Assembly: GCA_002082245.2 (NCBI GenBank) | Contig: NBTC02000002.1 | Location: 310,001-374,000, forward strand | Direction of reading: 5' to 3' | DNA: 64,000 nt | DNA from: Yersinia enterocolitica | GTDB lineage: Bacteria; Pseudomonadota; Gammaproteobacteria; Enterobacterales; Enterobacteriaceae | In this document: positions 8,583 through 18,101 of the stretch, one piece after another | Position numbering within the stretch: position 1 is the first letter of the stretch | Layout: each line of letters opens with the position of its first letter | Position numbers and translations under genes: made by a program | The notes under the pieces: model-generated | The model's input: only the letters and a program-made list of their open reading frames with translations | Told to the model about the DNA's origin: nothing | Database searches by the model: none

Positions 8583-9713
8583 ATGCATTGCGCACAGTAT
8601 ACGGCGGGTCGCTGTCGTTCCTGCCAGTGGCTGGATAAACCCTATCCACAACAACTGGCTGACAAACAACATCATTTGGAGAGTCTGCTAGCTGGTCACC
8701 CTGTGGTTCAGTGGTTAGCGCCGGTTTTCGGGCGTGAGAACGCTTTTCGTAATAAAGCGAAAATGGTGGTCAGTGGTAGTGTTGAACGGCCGCTATTAGG
8801 GATGTTGCATCGTGACGGTACCCCGGTCGATTTATCTGACTGTCCACTCTACCCGGCCAGTTTTGCCCCGGTCTTTACCGTGCTGAAAACGTTTATAGCC
8901 CGCGCCGGTCTCACACCCTATAACGTTGCACGTAAACGCGGCGAGCTTAAATTCCTGTTATTGACTGAAAGTACTTATAGCGGTGAGTTAATGCTGCGCT
9001 TTGTACTGCGTTCTGAAACCAAGCTGGTGCAATTACGCGCAGCACTGCCATGGTTACAGCAGCAATTGCCTCAACTGGCTGTTATCTCGGCTAATATTCA
9101 GCCAGTGCATATGGCAATCTTGGAAGGGGAGCAAGAAGTCCCGTTAACTGAACAGCAGGCGCTGCCCGAACTGTTTAATCAGGTGCCGCTGTTTATCCGG
9201 CCACAAAGTTTTTTCCAGACCAATCCTCAGGTTGCCGCCTCACTGTATGCCACGGCACGGCAATGGGTGCGGGAGCTGGATATCAGCAGTATGTGGGATC
9301 TGTTTTGCGGAGTAGGTGGTTTTGGTTTGCATTGTGCCAGCACCGAGACGCAACTCATCGGTATTGAAATCAACGCGGAAGCCATCGCCTGCGCACGCCA
9401 ATCGGCGCAGCAGTTGGGATTAAAGAATGTCAGTTTTGCTGCACTGGATTCCACCCGTTTCGCCACCGCAGAAACGCAAGTGCCGCAGTTGGTATTGGTT
9501 AACCCCCCACGGCGTGGCATTGGTGCTGAACTGTGTGACTATCTTGCTCAGATGGCACCTGAATTCATACTCTATTCAAGCTGTAATGCGCAGACAATGG
9601 CGAAAGATATCAGCCTATTAGCCGATTACCATATTGAGCGGGTGCAGTTGTTTGATATGTTTCCGCATACCGCCCACTATGAAGTTCTAATCTTACTTAC
9701 CCTGCGGCCTTGA
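8583..9713 (+). CDS. rlmC: 23S rRNA m5U747 methyltransferase RlmC
   Basis: This 376-residue enzyme (formerly RumB) methylates U747 of 23S rRNA using S-adenosylmethionine. Near the N-terminus cysteines at residues 3, 11 and 14 ([14 protein letters not shown]), with another in LSDCPLYP, form the [4Fe-4S] site of RumA/RumB enzymes. The SAM-binding motif is [13 protein letters not shown] near residue 238, the NPPRRG motif is near residue 309, and the catalytic cysteine is in [10 protein letters not shown] near residue 335. The last codons and the stop lie in DNA that looks like the end of an ERIC element, and the C-terminus TLRP differs from E. coli. Confidence 0.95.
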   Translation: MHCAQYTAGRCRSCQWLDKPYPQQLADKQHHLESLLAGHPVVQWLAPVFGRENAFRNKAKMVVSGSVERPLLGMLHRDGTPVDLSDCPLYPASFAPVFTVLKTFIARAGLTPYNVARKRGELKFLLLTESTYSGELMLRFVLRSETKLVQLRAALPWLQQQLPQLAVISANIQPVHMAILEGEQEVPLTEQQALPELFNQVPLFIRPQSFFQTNPQVAASLYATARQWVRELDISSMWDLFCGVGGFGLHCASTETQLIGIEINAEAIACARQSAQQLGLKNVSFAALDSTRFATAETQVPQLVLVNPPRRGIGAELCDYLAQMAPEFILYSSCNAQTMAKDISLLADYHIERVQLFDMFPHTAHYEVLILLTLRP

Positions 9714-9822
9714 AGTTGTAGGGTTGTTAGCTACCTTCATTCACCCGAATCACTTACTTGAGTAAACTCATCGGGATGCGTTCGTTTGCCGCCTACCTAC
9801 AACTGCAATGACTTTGGGGAAG
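9697..9822. repeat. ERIC element overlapping the rlmC stop
   Basis: About 126 bp fill the space between the convergent genes rlmC and artJ and run into the end of rlmC. The core ACCCGAATCACTTAC...GTAAACTCATCGGGATGC is the central ERIC inverted repeat, and the flanks match the complete copies at 14555 and 49678. The left terminus (TTACCC) is degenerate and includes the last codons of rlmC. The right terminus (GGGGAA) stops about 9 bp before the artJ stop. Confidence 0.8.
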
Positions 9823-9830
9823 TTATTAAA

Positions 9831-10562
9831 TCAGTTTGGAAACCACTTATCATTGATAGCTTTATATGTCCCATCGGCTTTCACTGCATCAATGGCTTTA
9901 TTCAACTTCTCCAACAATGCGGTATTCTCCGGGCGTACCGCAATGCCAAGGCCAGTGCCGAAGTATTGTGGGTCGGTCACATGTTCGCCAACTGATGCCA
10001 GGTTCGGGTTGGTTTTCAGCCACTCATTCACTACCGCAGTATCACCAAACACCCCATCAATACGGCCATTTTTCAGGTCAATGATGGCATTCTGGTAGCT
10101 GTCATAAGCCACCGTCTGAATTTCAGGATGTTTGTCTTGCAAATACTTCTGATGAGTGGTGCCATTTTCCATCCCGATTTTCTTGCCTTTCAGATCGGCA
10201 AAAGAACTGAATTTACCTTTTGGTGCAATCACAATGGCGGAGTTTGCATAGTAAGGTTGGGTGAACGCGACCTGCTTGCTACGCTCAGGGGTAATATCCA
10301 TGCCAGAAATGACGGCATCATAACGTTTGAATTTCAGCGCTGGGATAAGACTATCAAAAGCCTGATTGGTGAAGGTACAGTTGGCCTCCATTTGTTTACA
10401 CAACGCTTTTGCCAGATCCATATCGAAGCCGACGATTTCGTTATTGGCATCCATTGATTCAAATGGCGGATAGGTGGCTGAGGCAGCAAAACGAATAGTT
10501 TCTGCGGCAGTCGCGCTGAAAACCATACCACTTAGTAGGGTTGCCAATAGTAACTTTTTCAT
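9831..10562 (-). CDS. artJ: Arginine-binding periplasmic protein ArtJ
   Basis: A 243-residue periplasmic solute-binding protein (bacterial extracellular family 3) with a signal peptide at residues 1-19 (cleavage near ATA-AE). The mature N-terminus ETIRFAASATYPPFESMD is typical of Art/His/Gln-binding proteins. GFDMDLAKALC and the later FGDTAVVNEWL block are shared with ArtI at 12898, to which it is about two-thirds identical by eye. ArtJ is the arginine-specific receptor of the ArtPQM importer. It has its own promoter, with two ARG boxes upstream. The ATG has AGGAG before it. Confidence 0.95.
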   Translation of the reverse strand: MKKLLLATLLSGMVFSATAAETIRFAASATYPPFESMDANNEIVGFDMDLAKALCKQMEANCTFTNQAFDSLIPALKFKRYDAVISGMDITPERSKQVAFTQPYYANSAIVIAPKGKFSSFADLKGKKIGMENGTTHQKYLQDKHPEIQTVAYDSYQNAIIDLKNGRIDGVFGDTAVVNEWLKTNPNLASVGEHVTDPQYFGTGLGIAVRPENTALLEKLNKAIDAVKADGTYKAINDKWFPN

Positions 10563-10617
10563 GCTTAAACTCCTGTCTGAATTTTTTAAATAAAATGAGC
10601 TATTAGTTATTGATTTT

Positions 10618-10623
10618 ATTATA
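10618..10623 (-). promoter_or_regulatory. Candidate -10 box of artJ
   Basis: TATAAT on the reverse strand, 56 bp before the artJ start. No good -35 hexamer is seen at the normal spacing, so this is a guess based on the -10 alone. Confidence 0.35.
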
Positions 10624-10660
10624 ACTGGTGGTTTTTCATCACGTTCTATTCGGATAAATT

Positions 10661-10699
10661 ATGGTATTTACATTGCCATTTTATGAATTTATATGCAAG
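10661..10699. promoter_or_regulatory. Tandem ARG boxes (ArgR operator) upstream of artJ
   Basis: The 18-bp box at 10682-10699 fits the consensus WNTGAATWWWWATTCANW with two mismatches. A weaker box occupies 10661-10678. They are separated by exactly 3 bp, the usual spacing for hexameric ArgR. E. coli artJ is repressed by ArgR with arginine. The boxes lie about 100-137 bp before the start codon. Confidence 0.6.
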
Positions 10700-10739
10700 T
10701 AATGTGATTAAAAATTTAATTTTATTTTAATCACTGGAA

Positions 10740-11460
10740 GGACAGGACAGGCGAGATGTTTGGGTTTGGTTGACATGAGTGCGGTGATCACCTCGCCATG
10801 TGGTGCCTCAACCGCCAAGGGGGTTACAAGCGCGTAACCCCTTGGAACCCCTGCGCTTGCGCACGTATCCCCAGCCTGCTTCGCAGGTACCCTCGGCTCA
10901 TCATTTCGGCTAGCGGACGGCTTTATTATGGCCTCTTTGAGGCTAGCCTCCGGGCCAACGCAAGCGTTGTTCAAAACTGCTTCGCAGTGTTGTCGCGTCC
11001 CTGCTCATGACGCCTCAACCCGCCGTCCATGGCGGATTTCCCTTACTCCACTCTTCACTCGGCTGCTCAAATGTGCTTTTAAACATCAAAACCTAAAAAC
11101 CATGGTTTTGAATTGGCTTTTGACGTTGAGCGCAATCAGGAATGTTGCCGACCAGGAGGGAGGGTAGAGTGAGCGGGCATGGACAAATCTGCCGGGAGCA
11201 GATTTGAACGCTGCTAGCAGCGGCCCCGAAGGGGTGAGTTCCAGGGATGGGACAAATTACCCCCGCGAAAAGCGCGCTTGAGCAGGGATGCGAATCGCGC
11301 TGGCTCGTTAGCCCGAAAGACGCAGGAGGTTTACCCACAGGGCAATATTTCGCGCAAGCGCGGGATTGCATAAGGGGCCACGCTTATGGCCCCTTTGCCG
11401 GTTGGTTCATTGGAGGTCAGGTGAGCTGTGAAGCCCTAACAACCGAATATGATAACTAAA
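10740..11460. other. Unclassified hairpin-rich element between artM and artJ
   Basis: About 700 bp with at least eleven perfect or near-perfect palindromes. The strongest are a 12-bp stem with one bulge at 10815-10845, GAGGCTAGCCTC at 10939-10950, a 14-bp palindrome at 11096-11109, a 9-bp stem at 11184-11206, a 14-bp palindrome at 11209-11222, and AAGGGGCCA/TGGCCCCTT at 11372-11395. The 11-mer CTGCTTCGCAG occurs twice (10876 and 10977). Reading frames exist on both strands but none looks like a known protein or has a good ribosome site. The element is absent from the E. coli art locus. It could be a structured RNA, a cluster of small palindromic repeats or a decayed mobile element. Boundaries are approximate. 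Confidence 0.6.
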
Positions 11461-11501
11461 CAGCTAACAACCAAATTGGTCACAAAATCAAAAGAATAAT
11501 C

Positions 11502-12170
11502 TTAATTGCGCCGCTCAAACGCCAGTGCTCTGCGTTCCACCAATCTCATCAGCAACGTCAGCAAACCATTCACGCACAGATAGACAATCCCGGCGGCACC
11601 AAACACCATCACGTCATAGGTACGGCCATACATCAGTTGGCTATAGCCCATAACTTCCATCAATGTGATGGTATAAGCCAATGAGGTACTTTTGAATACC
11701 AAGACCACTTCATTGGAATAGGATGATAATGCGCGCTTAAAGGCAAATGGCAGTAGGATGCGTAACGATTGGGCTTTTGACATCCCCAATGCTTCGCAAG
11801 ATTGCCACTGACCCGATGGAATTGCCCTAACTGCACCGTAGAACAGTTGCGTAGTATAGGCCGCACTGTTCAATGCCAACGCAATCATTGCGCACAACCA
11901 AGGTTGCGACAATAAGCTCCATAACCACGGATATTCACGGATAGCGGGGAATTGACCTGGACCGTAATAGATCAAAAAGATCTGCACCAGCAGCGGGGTG
12001 CCGGTGAACAGTGTGATATAAATTTTAACCAGTGGCGTGATAATCGGTGTTTTTAGCGTTAACACAATGGTAAACAGCAGCGACAACACCAGTGCCACCA
12101 ACAGTGATGCAATCGTCAACGTCAGGCTGGTATGCAGCCCTTTAAGGATCTCGGGTAAATATTCCAGCAT
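11502..12170 (-). CDS. artM: Arginine ABC transporter permease ArtM
   Basis: This 222-residue inner-membrane permease of the His/Glu/Gln/Arg class has about five hydrophobic helices. The EAA-like coupling loop is SCEALGMSKAQSLRILLPFAF near residue 143. It forms the arginine channel with ArtQ. The ATG shares one base with the artQ stop (TGATG), so translation is coupled. No clear terminator follows, so the transcript may enter the hairpin-rich element. Confidence 0.95.
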   Translation of the reverse strand: MLEYLPEILKGLHTSLTLTIASLLVALVLSLLFTIVLTLKTPIITPLVKIYITLFTGTPLLVQIFLIYYGPGQFPAIREYPWLWSLLSQPWLCAMIALALNSAAYTTQLFYGAVRAIPSGQWQSCEALGMSKAQSLRILLPFAFKRALSSYSNEVVLVFKSTSLAYTITLMEVMGYSQLMYGRTYDVMVFGAAGIVYLCVNGLLTLLMRLVERRALAFERRN

Positions 12171-12886
12171 CAGGATGGGCTCCGTTCAAAACGAGTGGTA
12201 CGGAGTTCAATCCATTTGAGCACATACTGGCTCAGCAGAGTCACCACCAAGTAGATTGCCGCTGCAATTACATACCAAGTGAAAGGTTCCTGGGTCCGGG
12301 TTGCAATACTTTTGGTTTGTAGCATCAGGTCATTGACGCTGATAAGTGACACTAACGCCGTGTCTTTCAGCAGCACTAACCACTGATTGCCCAAGCCTGG
12401 CAATGCATGACGCCACATCTGCGGCATGATCAAACGGAAGAAGATGGCCGCCTGACTCAAACCCAATGCCTGACCGGACTCCCACTGCCCGATAGGCACT
12501 GCTTTCAGTGCGCCGCGTAAGGTTTGCGAGGCGTAAGCAGAATAGAGCAGGGCGAGTGCGATAACACCGCACAAGAACGGACTCACCTCAAAATTATCGA
12601 TATTGAGCTTAATGGGTAGCTCAAACAGATAAAGATTCAGGGTAAAACCGTCCGACAGCATCATCAACAACTGGGAGGAGCCGAAATAGATAAACAGGAC
12701 CACCAGAATCTCCGGTAGCCCACGCAAAATGGTGACCCAGCCGGTAGTCAGGTAGCTGACCACTTTCACCCGTGATGATTCACAGACGGCAAACAGCATC
12801 GCCAGAACCAGACCGAGGGCCAGTGCACAAACGGCAAGGCCGACGGTCATACCGGCGGCGCTTGCTAAAGGTTGAAATTCATTCAT
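12170..12886 (-). CDS. artQ: Arginine ABC transporter permease ArtQ
   Basis: A 238-residue permease and partner of ArtM, with about five transmembrane helices and an EAA-type loop, [22 protein letters not shown], near residue 137. Length equals that of E. coli ArtQ. It starts 11 bp after artI and overlaps artM by one base, so artP-artI-artQ-artM form one operon on the reverse strand. Confidence 0.95.
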   Translation of the reverse strand: MNEFQPLASAAGMTVGLAVCALALGLVLAMLFAVCESSRVKVVSYLTTGWVTILRGLPEILVVLFIYFGSSQLLMMLSDGFTLNLYLFELPIKLNIDNFEVSPFLCGVIALALLYSAYASQTLRGALKAVPIGQWESGQALGLSQAAIFFRLIMPQMWRHALPGLGNQWLVLLKDTALVSLISVNDLMLQTKSIATRTQEPFTWYVIAAAIYLVVTLLSQYVLKWIELRTTRFERSPS

Positions 12887-12897
12887 GGGTGTTTAGA

Positions 12898-13629
12898 TTA
12901 CTGCTGGAACCATTTTTTATAAATTGTCTGATAGGTGCCATCTGCTTTAACTTTCGCCAGTGCAGCATCTAACTTACCCTGTAACTCGGTGTTGTTCTGA
13001 CGCACTGCGATACCTAAACCGGTACCGAAATAGTCAGCGTCAGTCACTTTGCCACCCACCGCAGCGAGTTGGTTATTCTGCTTCAACCACTCGTTGACGA
13101 CCGCAGTGTCGCCAAATACTGCGTCCAGACGGCCATTTTTCAAATCAAGAATAGCATTCTGATAGCTGTCATAAGGTACGGCGGTAATCTCAGGGTGTTT
13201 TTCCATCAGGTATTTCTGATGGGTAGAACCATTCTGCATCCCGACTCGTTTGCCTTTCAGGGCCGCCAAATCAGCCACTTTACCTTTCTCAGCGATAAAC
13301 AGTGCGGAGTTATCGTAATAAGGTTTAGTAAAGGCTACTTGTTTTTGGCGCTCAGGGGTAATGTCCATACCTGAAATCACCGCATCAAAACGTTTGAATT
13401 TCAGGCTTGGGATCAAGCTGTCAAAGGCTTGGTTGGTAAAGGTACATTCGGCTTGCATCTCTTTACACAGCGCATTAGCCAGATCGATATCGAAGCCCTG
13501 CATTTTATTATTAGCATCAATAAATTCGAATGGCGGGTAAGTGGCTTCAGCCGCGAAACGGATAGTTTCCGCGGCAGAGGCGGACAGACTGATACTGGCA
13601 AGGACGGCCGCTATTATTAATTTTTTCAT
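12898..13629 (-). CDS. artI: Arginine/amino acid-binding periplasmic protein ArtI
   Basis: Periplasmic binding protein of 243 residues and close paralogue of ArtJ. The signal peptide is residues 1-19 (MKKLIIAAVLASISLSASA). The mature protein begins AETIRFAAEATYPPFEF. The ATG at 13629 was chosen because it starts the signal peptide and has GGGA before it; an in-frame TTG at 13653 would overlap the end of artP and add eight residues. In E. coli the ligand of ArtI is less certain than the arginine of ArtJ. Confidence 0.94.
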   Translation of the reverse strand: MKKLIIAAVLASISLSASAAETIRFAAEATYPPFEFIDANNKMQGFDIDLANALCKEMQAECTFTNQAFDSLIPSLKFKRFDAVISGMDITPERQKQVAFTKPYYDNSALFIAEKGKVADLAALKGKRVGMQNGSTHQKYLMEKHPEITAVPYDSYQNAILDLKNGRLDAVFGDTAVVNEWLKQNNQLAAVGGKVTDADYFGTGLGIAVRQNNTELQGKLDAALAKVKADGTYQTIYKKWFQQ

Positions 13630-13649
13630 CGCAAATTCCCAAATAGATA

Positions 13650-14378
13650 TCAATGTGACAGATAGCTGGCAAAAGCTTCGGTTGTTGGTTGTGTAAAGTG
13701 GCTGGCATCACCTTGTTCCACCACATGACCGTTTTCCATGTAGACCACACGGCTGGCCGTTTTGCGGGCCACTTCAACCTCATGGGTAACAATCACCTGA
13801 GTGATGCCGGTGCCAGCCAATTCACGGATGATACTGACGATTTGTGCGGTAATTTCCGGGTCAAGTGCCGCTGTGGGTTCGTCAAACAGCAAAACTTGCG
13901 GCTCCATCATCAACGCGCGGGCAATCGCCACTCGCTGTTGTTGGCCACCAGAAAGGTGCAGGGGGAAGCGGTCAGCAAAATCAGTCAAACGCAACCGTGA
14001 CAGCAGCTTCTGCGCCCGTGCCATGGCTTCATCTTTTGATAGACCCAGCACACGGCAAGGGGCTTCAATCAGGTTTTGTACCACTGACAGATGTGGCCAA
14101 AGATTATATTGCTGAAACACCATACCCACATTTTGGCGCAATTCGCGAATCGCTTTTGCACCGGGAGCCTGAGTAAAGTCGAAGTGATTACCGGCGATCT
14201 GCAAAGTCCCTGAACGGGGCATTTCCAACAGATTGAGTACGCGCAGTAATGAGCTTTTACCTGCACCGCTTGGCCCTAATAGCACTAAGGTCTCGCCGGC
14301 CGGGCAGTCTAATGTAATGTCGAACAGCGCCTGATGTACGCCGTAATAACAGTTAATTCCGTTAAGTTGAATACTCAT
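13650..14378 (-). CDS. artP: Arginine ABC transporter ATPase ArtP
   Basis: A 242-residue ATPase that drives the ArtQM permease. It has Walker [10 protein letters not shown] near residue 36, the Q-loop FQQYNLWPH, the LSGGQQQR signature near residue 141 and Walker [15 protein letters not shown]. The start is the ATG at 14378 ([13 protein letters not shown]), which aligns with E. coli ArtP; the frame extends to 14429 but the extra residues are not conserved. First gene of artPIQM. No clear ARG box pair was found upstream, in contrast to artJ. Confidence 0.94.
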   Translation of the reverse strand: MSIQLNGINCYYGVHQALFDITLDCPAGETLVLLGPSGAGKSSLLRVLNLLEMPRSGTLQIAGNHFDFTQAPGAKAIRELRQNVGMVFQQYNLWPHLSVVQNLIEAPCRVLGLSKDEAMARAQKLLSRLRLTDFADRFPLHLSGGQQQRVAIARALMMEPQVLLFDEPTAALDPEITAQIVSIIRELAGTGITQVIVTHEVEVARKTASRVVYMENGHVVEQGDASHFTQPTTEAFASYLSH

Positions 14379-14554
14379 GCGCCAAATCTGAATAGCCAAT
14401 GATGCGGTGAATGGTAACTTCCGCGGCATACTTATGCAATCTTTGTGCGTTAAAATTTATTAATAACCAGAATAAACCCAGCAAAACAGCATAACATTTG
14501 GATTTGACTGATATCCGAGGGAATTTGTCACGCGATGCATAAATCTGACAGAGC

Positions 14555-14681
14555 TATCCCCGTTATCTTTCAAATTGCAGGGGTGTTGGCTGCTCTCGCC
14601 AACCCGAATCACTTACCAGTGTAAGCTCATCGGGATGCACTCTTTTGCCGCCTACCTGCAATCCGAAATCTATAGGGGATA
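14555..14681. repeat. Complete 127-bp ERIC element
   Basis: Bounded by TATCCCC and its exact complement GGGGATA, total 127 bp, the canonical ERIC length. The central arms ACCCGAATCACTTAC and GTAAGCTCATCGGGAT form the conserved core. ERICs in yersiniae are described as miniature elements that duplicate the dinucleotide TA; the outer TA at each end agrees. Confidence 0.92.
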
Positions 14682-14713
14682 CTCATTTTCTTTCAAATTG
14701 CAGGGGTGTTGGT
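14682..14713. repeat. Partial tandem ERIC end
   Basis: CTTTCAAATTGCAGGGGTGT continuing to TGG at 14690-14712 repeats exactly the bases at 14566-14588 inside the complete ERIC, 124 bp apart. It is the beginning of a second copy cut off before ybjP. Confidence 0.8.
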
Positions 14714-14728
14714 GGCATTTTGGGCTGG

Positions 14729-15304
14729 TTAGTGATCACCCAGTAGCTGCCGCAAGCTCCCTGCCGATGCAGATACCCCCATAAAACGGATATCGTCGAC
14801 AACCCAGCATGTCCCTTCACGTATCATCAGCACTTCGTCTTGCCACATCACCGATTGGCCACCTGCAGTTTGATGCGTCAAATTAACCCGCAGCGGAATA
14901 TTTCTGGCATCGGTATTGGGAATGGTTGAGGCACTGGCAACGTCGGCACTGGTACTCCCTTCCCGCAGGCTGGTGAAAATATCGCCGTTTATGGTTTGAG
15001 TTTTATTCACCTGGGTCGTAGTGCGGTTGCCAGTCTGTTTTCTGGCAATCTGAATTTGTTCGTACAACGCCTGACTCAAATAAGGGCGAAATTGGGCCGA
15101 GAGATTATCATCAGGCAAGCCACTTTGATGACCAATTTGTTGCACGCGGAGGTCATAGAATTTTTGCGCTACGGTATCCGGCCCACCTTCAACACAAGGT
15201 GCAGTACGGCTGCTGATATCCTTATAAGCGGGATCAACGGTGCTGGTACAGGCGCTAAGTAGAATGGCAAGAGGAAGAACAACGGCAATATTTTTCTTTT
15301 TCAT
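14729..15304 (-). CDS. ybjP: YbjP, predicted lipoprotein
   Basis: This 191-residue protein has a lipoprotein signal peptide: a basic start, hydrophobic core VVLPLAILL and lipobox LSAC with the modified cysteine at residue 19. It should be lipid-anchored. The residue after the cysteine is threonine, so no Asp+2 retention signal is seen and outer-membrane sorting is likely. PCVEGGPDTVAQKFYD and ASTIPNTDARNIPLRV match E. coli YbjP. Function is unknown. Upstream lies a short ERIC terminal fragment (15351-15376). Confidence 0.88.
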   Translation of the reverse strand: MKKKNIAVVLPLAILLSACTSTVDPAYKDISSRTAPCVEGGPDTVAQKFYDLRVQQIGHQSGLPDDNLSAQFRPYLSQALYEQIQIARKQTGNRTTTQVNKTQTINGDIFTSLREGSTSADVASASTIPNTDARNIPLRVNLTHQTAGGQSVMWQDEVLMIREGTCWVVDDIRFMGVSASAGSLRQLLGDH

Positions 15305-15350
15305 ATGATGACCTTAGGTGAAAGAATCTGTTATGAAAGTTATTTCAGTA

Positions 15351-15376
15351 TATACCCAAAGTCATCAGAGTTGCAG
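15351..15376. repeat. ERIC terminal fragment upstream of ybjP
   Basis: TATACCCAAAGTCATC followed by AGAGTTGCAG matches the terminal arm of the complete ERIC copies, without a core or second arm. Confidence 0.6.
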
Positions 15377-15425
15377 TTGGTCAGTAAATCAACCATTTCC
15401 ACCAATTTTTACCTAGGGTGCTGTT

Positions 15426-16436
15426 TTACTTAGCGCATAACTTACCGTGCTCTTTCAGCCAGCGGGCGGTACGGATAATCCCTTCGTCCAGTGAGACAAT
15501 GGGCCGATAGCCTAATTCTTCTTCAGCTCGGTGGGTATCCAACGTTAGATCAAAATTGAGCTTAGCGACGCCATAATGTGTCAGCACCGGCTCTTTTTCT
15601 GCTTTATTCCCCAGTTTCTCCATGGCTCTGGCCATGATATCCATCATCGGGTAGGGCACGGAGCGGATACGGCATGTCATATCCAACTCTTCCAGTAAAT
15701 GTTGCACGATGGTGCGCAACGGGCGGGGCTGCTGATTGGTAATATTATAAGCGCGACCGGACAGCGTGTTCTCACGTTGAGTCGCCAGCCACATCGCATG
15801 CACTGCATTTTCCAGGTAAGTCATATCCACCAACGCATTACCGCCACGGGGTAACAGCAAAGTGCCATAATACTTAATCATCTGTAACAGGCGCGGCAGC
15901 ATCACGGTGTCGTGAGGGCCAAATAACCCCTGCGGACGTAAAATAGTGAAATGGGTTTGTGGATTGGAAAGTGCTAATTGTTTGATAACCTCTTCACCGG
16001 CAGCTTTACTGCGGGCGAACTCGTTAGCAAAACGTGCCGGGCGGAAGTCCTCCTGAATATTTCGATGGTGGTGATAATCGAAATAGATAGCAGGTGAGGA
16101 GATATGAATAAAATTCTCCACACCATAGGCTGCGGCCCATTCCCCCAAACGGCGTGTGGCGCGCACATTAGCCAGTTCGAACGCCTGTTCGGTGCCCCAA
16201 GGAGAGGTAAAACTAGAGCAATGCCATAGGGTATCGACGTCTGCCAGCATGGCTTTCGCCTGCGAGGAGACCAGGTTTGTCAAATCTGCATGAATAAATT
16301 CAGCACCTATTTTTGTCAACAATGCGCCCATCGCCGGATTGTTGCCGGTGGCGATGACTTTAATACCCTGACGACGGAGATATTCAACGGCATTTCGGCC
16401 TAACCCACAGGTTGCACCGGTGACCAATACCTTCAT
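15426..16436 (-). CDS. ybjS: YbjS, NAD(P)-dependent epimerase/dehydratase-like protein
   Basis: An extended short-chain dehydrogenase of 336 residues. The Rossmann motif GATCGLGRN is at residues 7-15, where the family has GxxGxxG. The serine/YxxxK catalytic region appears altered: around residue 130 it reads SSPAIYFD, and the segment [12 protein letters not shown] lacks an obvious YxxxK tyrosine. The substrate is unknown. The ATG at 16436 begins [11 protein letters not shown], the expected family start; a frame extension of seven residues upstream was rejected. The neighbour ybjT is a second Rossmann-fold protein. Confidence 0.85.
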   Translation of the reverse strand: MKVLVTGATCGLGRNAVEYLRRQGIKVIATGNNPAMGALLTKIGAEFIHADLTNLVSSQAKAMLADVDTLWHCSSFTSPWGTEQAFELANVRATRRLGEWAAAYGVENFIHISSPAIYFDYHHHRNIQEDFRPARFANEFARSKAAGEEVIKQLALSNPQTHFTILRPQGLFGPHDTVMLPRLLQMIKYYGTLLLPRGGNALVDMTYLENAVHAMWLATQRENTLSGRAYNITNQQPRPLRTIVQHLLEELDMTCRIRSVPYPMMDIMARAMEKLGNKAEKEPVLTHYGVAKLNFDLTLDTHRAEEELGYRPIVSLDEGIIRTARWLKEHGKLCAK

Positions 16437-16551
16437 AGCGAATTCGGTTCCCACCAAAAATCAGAATGCTAGCGTTTGGAATCATTCGCCCAGCAAATAA
16501 GATGCCATTCTTTCGTGAAATGCGGTGCTATGCAATCAGAATCCCCTGCTT

Positions 16552-16600
16552 ACTTGAATTTGCAGCGTTATTAGCTGCAACGCCCATTAAATAGGGGATG
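16552..16600. repeat. Collapsed ERIC remnant between ybjS and ybjT
   Basis: TTGAATTTGCAGCGTTATTAG is followed by a complementary GCTGCAACGCC arm and AGGGGAT. The outer arms of an ERIC are recognisable, but the central core is missing. Confidence 0.45.
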
Positions 16601-16616
16601 CATCACGCCGTTTGAT

Positions 16617-18101
16617 TTAAGGCTCTGATTCGTTGTGCGCGGGTGCGGTAGGTTCACGATCATATTGCTCGGCCAGCGCCGCGATGCGTTTTGCCATTCC
16701 CCGGAAAATAAACAGGTGTGCTGGCATCATTACAAACCAGTACAGTAAACCGCTAAAACCGGCCGGATGCCACCACGCCCGCACATCAATGCTTCGGCAG
16801 CCACCTAAATCCTTGATAGTAAAAGTGAGACGGCCCAGACCCGGCGCTTTCATGCCGAACATCATGGCTAATTGGCGTAATGGTTTGATTGTAATGACTT
16901 TCCAACCATCAATCAGGTCGCCTAATGCCAGTGTTTCCCGCTCTGGGCGGCCATATACCACGCCACCACCGGCGATGTCATCCATCCAGGCGCGGATTTT
17001 CCATAACGGATTGCCATAAAAATAACCTTCTTTACCGCCGATTTGTTGCACCACGTGCCACAGCGCCTCACTGGAGGCGGTAGTCGATAGCTGGCAACCG
17101 GCCTGTTTAGGGTAAAATCCGTAGCCGGGCCGCCAGCGGGCGCGGGCCTCGGGGTCGTAGCCCCAGTCGGCGGAGTCGACCACTTCATCTTCACGGCGCA
17201 GTGTCTCTTTGACCGCGTCGTCAAAACTTATCAGCTGTTGTGGGATAATCGCCTGCAAAGCCTCACCATTGGCTGGTAAATCATGGTTCAATCCGGCAAT
17301 CAATGCACTGGCAATCGACGTGGGTACCGAGGTGACCAGATTGATGAAATAAACCGAAATAAACCGGGTAGGGAGTGGGATCGGAATCAGCCAACGCCGT
17401 TTACCACTGATCGCAATAAAGCGCTCAAACAGGGTCTGATAACTGATGTATTCCGGCCCGGCAACCTCGAAAATTCGGTTATCTTGTGCCGGATGGTTGA
17501 GTAATTCAGTCAAATACACCAGCAGGTTATCCAGTGCAACGGGCGAAGATTTAGAACGAACCCAGCGTGGCGGGGTGAGGATGGGCAGGTTATAAACCAT
17601 ATCGCGCATCACTTCAAACGCGGCCGAACCGGGGCCGACGATAATACTGGCGCGCAGTTCGGTGACCGGAATGCCGCTTTGGCGCAGCAGTTCACCGGTT
17701 AACTTACGCGCAATCAGATGAGGCGAGCTGTTATCCTCGGGTTGTAATGCACCTAAATAAATAATCTGTTTCACCGTGGGCGATGAGGTTGCGGCGCTGT
17801 GTTGTAGCGCCGTTTTCAGATTATTAGCAGCAATACGTTCCTGTTCAATCAAGTCCTGCCCGTCGCCCATACCATGAACCAGATAATAAACGACATCAAT
17901 ATCTTGCAACGCAGCACTGAGGGTGGTTGGCTGATAAAGATCAACGAAGCGACAATCGACTCCCGACCACTGTTGCTCTTTTAACCACTCAATGCGGCGG
18001 GCGGCGGCAATAACATGGTGTCCTTGTTGGCTGAGCTTTGGAACCAGGTGCTGGCCGATATAGCCACTGGCACCTAATACCAATATCCGTTGCGGTGTCA
18101 T
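16617..18101 (-). CDS. ybjT: YbjT, NAD(P)-binding protein with DUF2867 domain
   Basis: A 494-residue two-part protein. Residues 1 to about 300 form an atypical SDR/NmrA-like Rossmann domain with [10 protein letters not shown] at 10-19 and YYLVHGMGD near 72. The remainder is the DUF2867 (SRPBCC-like) part, with WDVR-type segments and a hydrophobic stretch [16 protein letters not shown] near the end that may touch the membrane. Slightly longer than E. coli YbjT (476). Function is unknown. The ATG overlaps the ltaE stop by 4 bp, so the two are translated from one mRNA. Confidence 0.85.
   Translation of the reverse strand: MTPQRILVLGASGYIGQHLVPKLSQQGHHVIAAARRIEWLKEQQWSGVDCRFVDLYQPTTLSAALQDIDVVYYLVHGMGDGQDLIEQERIAANNLKTALQHSAATSSPTVKQIIYLGALQPEDNSSPHLIARKLTGELLRQSGIPVTELRASIIVGPGSAAFEVMRDMVYNLPILTPPRWVRSKSSPVALDNLLVYLTELLNHPAQDNRIFEVAGPEYISYQTLFERFIAISGKRRWLIPIPLPTRFISVYFINLVTSVPTSIASALIAGLNHDLPANGEALQAIIPQQLISFDDAVKETLRREDEVVDSADWGYDPEARARWRPGYGFYPKQAGCQLSTTASSEALWHVVQQIGGKEGYFYGNPLWKIRAWMDDIAGGGVVYGRPERETLALGDLIDGWKVITIKPLRQLAMMFGMKAPGLGRLTFTIKDLGGCRSIDVRAWWHPAGFSGLLYWFVMMPAHLFIFRGMAKRIAALAEQYDREPTAPAHNESEP

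Larger units (their letters stand above)
14379..14728. other. artP-ybjP intergenic region filled mostly by ERIC sequence
   Basis: The first 170 bp, AT-rich, should contain the artP promoter. The rest is a complete ERIC (14555-14681) and a partial second copy (14682-14713) that abuts the 3' end of ybjP. No gene was found. Confidence 0.5.

Noticed and set aside
10708..11459. Overlapping reading frames of 70-92 codons on both strands inside the hairpin-rich element
   Set aside because: They overlap each other, lack ribosome sites, and their composition reflects the palindromic DNA. No family resemblance.
10740..11460. Retron or insertion sequence
   Set aside because: No reverse transcriptase or transposase coding is present, and no clear terminal inverted repeats or target duplication were found at the edges.
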